A stretch of DNA of 64,000 nt from Hirudo medicinalis (lineage: Eukaryota > Annelida > Clitellata > Hirudinida > Hirudinidae): positions 30,242 to 94,241 of the forward strand of contig MPNW01000125.1 of NCBI GenBank assembly GCA_011800805.1. The letters are read 5' to 3'. A program made the translations under genes and the position numbers. This document shows, piece by piece, positions 56,692-64,000 of this stretch (the stretch's first letter is position 1; every line of letters starts with the position of its first letter). The notes under the pieces are model-generated. The model did no database searches and was not told the DNA's origin. It saw nothing but the letters and a program-made list of their open reading frames with translations.

Positions 56692-59318
56692 TCGTCAGAC
56701 GAAATCGAACTGTTGAGGGCCTCGAAGCACGGCGACGTTGACAGCATCAAGCGTCTGCTCGTCAAGGGAATCAACGTTAATTATCAAAACGTGGTAAGTG
56801 TTGCTCTCCTCGGTTTCTCTTCTTGAGCCTTCAAAAGATGCTTTGTACTCCTTTGAAGGCTCTTATCTAGTTGTAATCATTAGCTCTATCATTTTCTTGT
56901 TTGTAGCTTCTTGTATTCCGTTGTTTTGTTTTGTTTTGTTTTTTTTTTCTTGTTAATAAGTTGATTGGTGCTTATTTATTAATAGATCAGATGTATCGTT
57001 TTTTTTATCTTTGAGGTCGGTTGATTAGTTTGGCTACTTAGCTCACAATGCTGTTGGAAAGATCAAGCATTCTATTTCTGGGGGTGATGATCCCTCGGAT
57101 GCCGATACTGGCCGAGCATAGCATTCAAGAGGAAAGTGAACAAACAGCTCTGTCCAGGAAATAAGTCATCGATACTTCCATCTTGCGGAAAACAAAAGTG
57201 TCTGAGCACGAGAACAGCAATTATATAGCAATTAGTTCTTGTTGCCATTTTCATTGGCAGTCTTTGGTCGATGCCATCGATGCGTAAAAATCCAGTTTTG
57301 ATTTATTCCACAGAACGGTCTCTCGGCTTTGCACCTGGCCGCCAAGGAGGGTCGTGCCGAAGCGGCGGAGGTTCTGATCGAGGGTGGTGCCAATGTGGAT
57401 TCCGTCTCTACGGTTGGTGTGACAAAATCCCGTTCATATGTTTCACAGGGTGATGCAGTAATTAGTATTTTATGGGTGTTTAGTTTTGCTCGATAGCATC
57501 CTCCTTGACATGTAATTGGTCAAGCACAAATCCCCAAGTATAAATCATTCTGTGGTATTAGGTACATTAGGTTCAACAGTTCAGACAGGATTTATAGATA
57601 TTAATTATTGGAATATTGAGATTGAGATTTCAATCATTTACTACCTGTAAGAAGGAGATGAAAATCAGAGGACATCAAAGGTGTATAATGGCGAACAGGA
57701 CGTTCTGATGATGATGATGATGACGATGATGGTGGTGACGACGATAAAATTGATGAGAGTAATAATATCCATGACATTAACAACGCTAATTACTTTTTCA
57801 ACTGAGTGATTTGATGATGATTGCGATGATGAAGATGTTGATATCCATGATTGCAGCAGCCACGAACGGGGAATTCGTTCGAAAAAATGTGTAGCTACTA
57901 ATTATACTCATAAGAATGTATTAGGTGAAGAGCTGGGTTTTGAACATCAGACCTCTGGACTTTGCGCTCAATTCATCGTCGCCATCATCGTCACGACCAC
58001 AATCATCGTCATCGTCGTCGCCATCATCGTCATCATAATCGTTGCCAACAGAAAGGAAATACTTCCCTGCACATTGCCTCCCTGTGTGGTCAGGAGAGTG
58101 TGGTTGATCTCCTGCTGAAGTCCTCTGCCAATGTCAACATTCAGTCTCTGGTGAGAATTTTTTAAGTGACGACGACGACGATGATGATGATGGTGATGAT
58201 AATAATGATGATTACTATTGGTATTATTATTTTATATTGTTGTTTTACATTAATTACTGTTATTTGTTGTTAGCATAATATTATTAATTACTGTGTTTAT
58301 GTTATTGTTATTAGTGTGGTTATTATTGTTAATATTCTCATTTATTATTATTATTATTATTATTGTTATTATTATTATTGTTGTTGTTGTTATTATTTTG
58401 ATTATTATTGTAATTATTATTTTTAATTATGATGGAATTCTTTCTGCATTCTTCAACAACAGAATGTTCTGCCTACTACTTGTGATCTCAGCGTTATTAA
58501 ATTATTTTTGCATTCTTGTTTACAAGAATTGTTTACAATTACGATCACCATTTGTTTACCAGACATTGCCTGTCTTGTCGTTCACATTTCGGCAACTATT
58601 GACCTTCACAGGCTTCAAATGCTGTATTGTATTGCATTGCATTGTATTGCATTGTATTGTATTTAGCTATATCTTTTGAGAGCTCATGCATCCAAATTGA
58701 TAGTGAAGGCACTACAATCCCTGTCCCAAGCTTGTACTTTTTATGTATTAAATTTAACAATTTGACTAATTTCACAAAATTTATTGAATATTAATATTAA
58801 TGTTGATATTTTTCTATTCACTATTTAATCTACAAGTGCTCATTGTCTCTGATTGGTTTCACCTTAATTTATTAGTGCAATTGTTTGCATGACTTTGTCT
58901 CTGAGGGCCAGTGTTCAAAACCCATTGAGTGCCTAAGTGCTCGAAAGTTTGGCATTGTTTTATCTAATGAAACTTGGCCATTCAATTGACTTCAATTATT
59001 CAGTTATTTCCTGGACCAAATATACCTGTATTAACTAGCATTGAAAATTGAGTATAGAGCATACATACCTTGCTTCTGCAAGTATTGGACTTCTAACTTA
59101 ACTATCTTAGGGATTGAAATTGCCTTGTTGTCATTTTAAAATTTTCTATTGCTCAAAATTGAAAGTATTTTCATTGTCGTCATCAGATATTAGATTTGAT
59201 CTGCATTTTTCGTTCAGTTTATCAGATTTTTTTTTTTAAATTGGGATCATTGATTTGAACGATGAGAACTTAATTGACATCACATGCTCGAATGATCATA
59301 ACTTAATGTATTTAAGTG

Positions 59319-59399
<81 letters not shown>

Positions 59400-59445
59400 A
59401 TCATTGGTATTAATATCATAGCAGTTCACTGACGAGATCAGCANG

Positions 59446-59528
<83 letters not shown>

Positions 59529-59829
59529 CGTGATTATTAATATCATAGCAGTTCACTGACGAGATCAGCATATTTCTCATTTAAATCATTGGTATTCACG
59601 AATTAAAGATAATCAGCATTGATATTTATTTATTTAATATAAACTCATAAATATTCATTTTATAGCAAGGCTTCACAGCCCTGTACATGGCATGTCAGGA
59701 GAACCATCTCTCCATCGTCCTTAAGCTCCTGAGGCAGGGGCCGATCCATCTCTCTCCACTCTGGTCAGTACCTCTCCCCCATATGGTTTAAAAGTGAAAT
59801 TGTCAACCATTGTTGCCTAGAAAAATATT

Positions 59830-59861
<32 letters not shown>

Positions 59862-59874
59862 AAACAACAACAAC

Positions 59875-59911
<37 letters not shown>

Positions 59912-62900
59912 TTGTTGTTGTTGTTTTTTGGCATTTATTTTTGATAGCCAGTGGTGATGTCTTGCAATGTAATTCAGCAATGTGGCTGATTTAATGCCAC
60001 GTTGTTGTATTCGTTGTTGTGTTCGTGCCTGCATTTTGATGTCACATTCATTCATGGATGATTGTGGATGATTCGCAGGCGCATGTTTTTTATTTTGTTG
60101 TTTTGCCTTCTGATCATCTTCAAGGCTTTTCATCTTCCCACTGATTATCATGGCGATGACGACGACGACGATGATGGTGATGATAACGATGATGATGATG
60201 ATGATGTTGCCACAACCACCACCTGATTGGCAATCCACCGGCATCCTTCACTTCAACAACTACTTTAATTTTTTTAGTGCTGCATATTTTCATGGCATCG
60301 AACTTGTTGACGTTAATTGCTTATAAATGAGCTATTAAGACAAAAACACATTGTGTTACTTGTAATTGTAGTGAAATGATGCTTAATTAGCTCAGGTATT
60401 GTTGATGTTGTTACCGGTGCTGTGAATGCGATTTGTCGATCAGTTGCACGACTAAAAACGGTCGAATTCATTCCGACGACTCGATGATGATATCTCGCTC
60501 AAAATCATTCGCACGACACGACACACGAAGATGGTTAAAAGTGCTCGGATGTCGAATAAAAGAATGCAATTTAATCGGAAGCAGAACCCAGCGGAACTGT
60601 CGAATAAATCAAGCGTTGTGAAGTTGCCATGAATGACTAATGAAGTCTGTCGTAATAAATTATTATAATTAACATATTATTGTTATTAAAATTAACAACA
60701 GGATGGATTCGCACCAATGGATGTGGCAAAGCAGCTAGGCTACGATCCAATCATCCAACTGTTGGAATCCCAAGGGGCTGTTCGTGCCCATTCACCTTTA
60801 ACCAGGTTGCAAGGTCACTCAAGGCACACCTCTACCCTCGGGGCGAATTCCCTCCCCAGACTCCATGCGGCCGCCAAGAGGGATGATGTCGACTGCATCG
60901 AAAAGATCTTGACCGAGGGTCTCCCCATAGACGGGCAGACAAGGGTCAGCCTTTACTTTAGTTAACGATTATTATCGAAATTAATAATTATAATGAATAT
61001 TTATTAATAGAGTAATTTAGTGTTCATCATTACTATCGTGTGTTTAAGTGTTTTGATGGTAAAAGAAAAATTATATCGATATCGATACATGATGTCGCAA
61101 TGTCATACAGATCGCCATGACAACAAAAACAACAATTTCAGAGCGGCTTTACAGCCCTTCACATCTCCTGTCACTACGGGAAAACAAGGGCAGCCAGGTT
61201 CCTGATCGAGAGAGGAGCAGACGTCAACTTCTCCAAGGCCAGGGTGAGTCGGGCTTTAAATTTGTCGTTCGGGGTCGTGCCGGGTGGAGGAGTGACTTTC
61301 TCGTGCATTTTTTTCTTTTTTAAATGATGAGTTATTTCTTGATTAAACGATGAGTTATTTTTCTTCGTTATTTAATTTATTCTAGACTTTTATTTTATTC
61401 TGCCTTTTTGCATTTCAATCTTGGATTATTTCCCGAGTGCATCCGATGTTCTCGAGCGAATCGACTGCATGAATTACGTACGGCGTGAATTGAAAACTTC
61501 ATTTCCACCCCTGCAGAGGGGAAAAAATGGCATTTTTAAGTTACAATTTGAAAAAGAAAATCAACTTAGACAATAGAGATTTTAAAAAAAGTCATAAAAA
61601 TCTGAAATTTTCATCTCAGAACTCCATAACACCACTGCATGTGGCTGCCAAATGGGGCTTCAAGGACCTCATCGTCCTCCTGCTAGAGCAGAGAGCGGAC
61701 ATCGAAAGCAGGACCAAGGTGGGTGTCGAACCGAGTTCCTTATCACTGGCCTCGCTTGTAAAACTACAAAAGCTCGTTCGTCGATGGAATGTGGTTTCTT
61801 GGAAATCGCTCGGTTCCAGCCGCTTCCGTTTTTGTTTGTCGTTGAGATGTATTTTTGAGTTCGTGATTTGTTTAAAACATTTAATAGTTTGCACCACACA
61901 CTGATTAATTACTGATGTGCTACGTTTGCCAAGCTCTTTGACATTTCTAGCATTCATTGTCAATTAAACACAAAGCGATGGAGCCGTTCAAATTTTGCAC
62001 GAGCGCCGTGACTAACTTGTCGAGCATTCCAATTCGGCTCGCTCGATTTTATTCCCGACCCTTTCTCTGCAGGACGGACTGACCCCCCTCCACTGTGCCG
62101 CCAGGTTCGGCAAGGACGCGGTCATCGAGACCCTGTTGGATAGGGGAGCACAAATAGATCCAAAGTCCCAGAACGGTCTAACCCCTCTGCACATGTCTGT
62201 CCAAGGAGATTTTGAAGAATGCGTTCGACTTCTGCTAAATAGAGGGGCATACATCGAGGCCGCCACCGTGGACCACCTGACCCCGCTGCACGTGGCCGCC
62301 CACTGCGGACACGTACGATGCGCCGAAGTCCTGCTCCGCAACAACTGCAATGCAAAGGCAGAAGCACTGGTCTGTTCAGTTCATGTGATGAGATTGTTCT
62401 AATGTTACTGTCTTTCTCTTGAACTATTGACATTTAAGTTGTTTCTGTGTTGGTAACATTGTTGTATTAATTGGTGTTCTCAGTTTTCTTTAAACACGTT
62501 GGTTCTGTGACACTTCTTTATCATTATAATTGTTGTTATTTTAATTAAAATTGTTATTATTATTATTTTATTTATTTATTATTATTTATTTGTTATTCAG
62601 AATGGTTTCACACCCCTGCATATCGCCTGCAAGAAGAACAGAATCCAGGTGGTCGAGCTGCTGCTTGGTTATTACGGAAACAACGTCAACATCAAGACGA
62701 AGGTGAGATGATACAATCTGACGAGATACAATCCAAGGAAGAGCGTCTTAATCAACTTTCATTCCAAATTCTTAAGACTGTCGCAACAATAAAAAAGAGC
62801 TATGGCAAAGATGTCGATGACATTGGCTCCTGCATGCGAGCACGCCAGTAGCGATGACAAAACGCCAGTAGCGATGACGATGACATTGTTGTCTGGCAAA

Positions 62901-63752
62901 CAGGCATTTCAAGTAATGGCATTGATAAAAATTTGGATAAACATTAAGATATAATTGGTGATGCTTTGCATAAACATTTACTTATTTCAACTGAGTGTAA
63001 AAAATGCGCACTAACAGTGTTAGCGGCTTTAATTAGTATTGCGATGTCCACGTTTATGTGGCCAACTATGCCCAGACATTCATGATCATGTATTTGATAT
63101 CATTAAGAATGGCCAATGACAAATTATCTTGCACCTCTCATTTTCATCAAATCAAAGCATCCCTTAAATATAAATTTACAGGCAGGACTCAGTCCTCTGC
63201 ACATAGCTGCCTTCATGGGCCATGTTGACCTCCTTGAACTTTTGACCTCCAAGGGGGCCGAGATAAACAGCAGTACCATCCAGCAAGAGACGCCCCTTCA
63301 TCTGGCAATTAGGGCCGACCAGTTCGATTGCGCCCACTACTTGGTCGACCACGGGGCAGACATCGGCGCTCTCACGAAGGCAAGGAGTGCTTTGATTGGA
63401 ACATTCTTGCAGATTTGCTGGTTTAGTGGTAGTCTAAGCATTGTCGTCGTAGCATTGTCTTTGCGATGATAATAACATCATTTAATTATTTAGGATATTT
63501 TGCGGCTAAATTATGCTAATTTATTAACACAAGAAGCCCCTTCTCATCCAATAGAATGGCTACACGCCTCTCCATCTGGCTGCACAGCTTGGAAATCAGA
63601 GGGTAGTCAGTTTCCTATTGAAACGAGGGGCGAGCCCCGATTGCAGGACACTGAACGACCTTACGCCCCTTCATCTTGCAGCAAAGGAAGGATATGCGAC
63701 CATTGTGGATGAGTTACTCACCAATGGAGCTGACAAAGAACTGGTTTCAAAG
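56692..63752 (+). CDS. Ankyrin (ANK1/2/3-type), N-terminal repeat domain; 3' end beyond the window
   Basis: Adaptor that ties membrane proteins to the spectrin skeleton. Eleven phase-0 exons encode 16 ankyrin repeats: 56692-56793, 57314-57412, 58052-58150, 59666-59763, 60702-60944, 61142-61243, 61620-61718, 62073-62369, 62601-62702, 63182-63379, 63555-63752. Most single-repeat exons are 99 or 102 nt. Order and sequence follow vertebrate ankyrin repeats 1-16: [139 protein letters not shown]. Exon 4 is 98 nt: one base is missing in a G run near 59738, so GADPSLSTL is read as PIHLSPLW. Exon 5 has an insertion of about 20 residues ([20 protein letters not shown]). Intron 10 has a GC donor (AAG|GCAAGG). 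The ATG exon was not identified with confidence. Confidence 0.93.
59318..59570. repeat. (ATT)n tract duplicated around a single N (contig overlap artefact)
   Basis: (ATT)n at 59318-59398 and 59446-59528. The 35-bp sequence ATTAATATCATAGCAGTTCA.. occurs at 59409-59443 and 59536-59570, with one N at 59444 between the blocks. It is the same pattern as at 4134, so probably one locus represented twice. It lies in the third ankyrin intron. Confidence 0.8.
59828..59912. repeat. (CAA)n(TAA)n compound microsatellite
   Basis: CAA repeats followed by TAA repeats and then TTG repeats, in an ankyrin intron. The CAA and TTG arms can pair as a hairpin. Another GT/AT-rich block with (TTA)n and (TTG)n is at 58200-58440. 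Confidence 0.85.
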
Positions 63753-64000
63753 GTGACTTTTTAGCCTGGATATCTTAAATAATTATAAAATATTAGAATT
63801 TGAATATTTTCATATTAATAAGAAGATTTATTGTGTTGTTTCACATATTTTTCACATTTTGACAGCATTTTCAAAATTGACACGATTTGAATTCCTGCAT
63901 CCTCAAAGCCATTTTACATATTTTATTGTTATTATTATTTGCAATTAAATGTTTATGATGAAATAAATGAGTAAATGAATTCCTGAAGAATGGGATTTTC
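63753..64000. other. Ankyrin intron running off the window
   Basis: AT-rich sequence after the gtgact donor at 63753. No further exon is seen before the window end. Confidence 0.7.

Noticed and set aside
59828..60244. Minus-strand ORF of 138 codons with long Tyr/Cys runs
   Set aside because: Derived from CAA/TAA microsatellites in an ankyrin intron.

Overview
This window is intron-rich animal nuclear DNA. The coding exons are moderately GC-rich and sit in AT-rich introns and spacers full of ATT, CAA and GAT microsatellites. The protein families (filamin, RASSF, DALRD3, UGGT, an NR1-like nuclear receptor, a FRMD3/5-type FERM protein, a giant-type ankyrin) are bilaterian. The style (short to medium introns, tRNA-derived SINEs, single-N joins between overlapping contigs) suggests a lophotrochozoan, perhaps an annelid such as a leech. 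That placement is inference and is weak.

Layout, left to right. 1-2009: last two exons of a filamin (+), preceded by a SINE. 3014-3770: a short non-autonomous DNA transposon. 3959-6742 (+): a TATA-driven gene for a small secreted or membrane-anchored protein built from tiny in-frame exons (18-30 nt), the most unusual item here. 7604-11920 (+): a ten-exon RASSF gene with C1, RA and SARAH regions. 12-15.6 kb: AT-rich tandem repeats, an unidentified exon candidate and a 104-base assembly gap. 15609-20401 (-): DALRD3, 13 exons. 21873-34776 (-): UDP-glucose:glycoprotein glucosyltransferase (UGGT), 28 exons. 34970-35205 (+): a decayed hAT transposase tail just upstream of the UGGT start. 36461-41743 (-): a nuclear receptor, seven coding exons. 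42795-50656 (+): a FERM protein with a C-terminal membrane segment, 16 exons, head-to-head with the receptor. 51.4-56.7 kb: mainly minisatellites. 56692-63752 (+): the first ankyrin repeats of an ankyrin gene, cut by the window end.

The exon models were checked by phase. RASSF (1500 nt), DALRD3 (1611 nt), the receptor (2673 nt) and FRMD (1971 nt) each sum to a multiple of three. UGGT sums to 4550 nt, exactly one base short, and the missing base falls in a run of Gs. One ankyrin exon is 98 instead of 99 nt, again at a run of Gs. Both look like sequence errors. At 4134 and 59444 a single N joins two copies of the same sequence (127 bp and 35 bp), which points to overlapping contigs, not real duplication.

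The genes do not form an obvious functional cluster. UGGT acts in endoplasmic reticulum glycoprotein quality control, DALRD3 in tRNA modification, RASSF in Ras/Hippo signalling, and filamin, FRMD and ankyrin link membrane and cytoskeleton.
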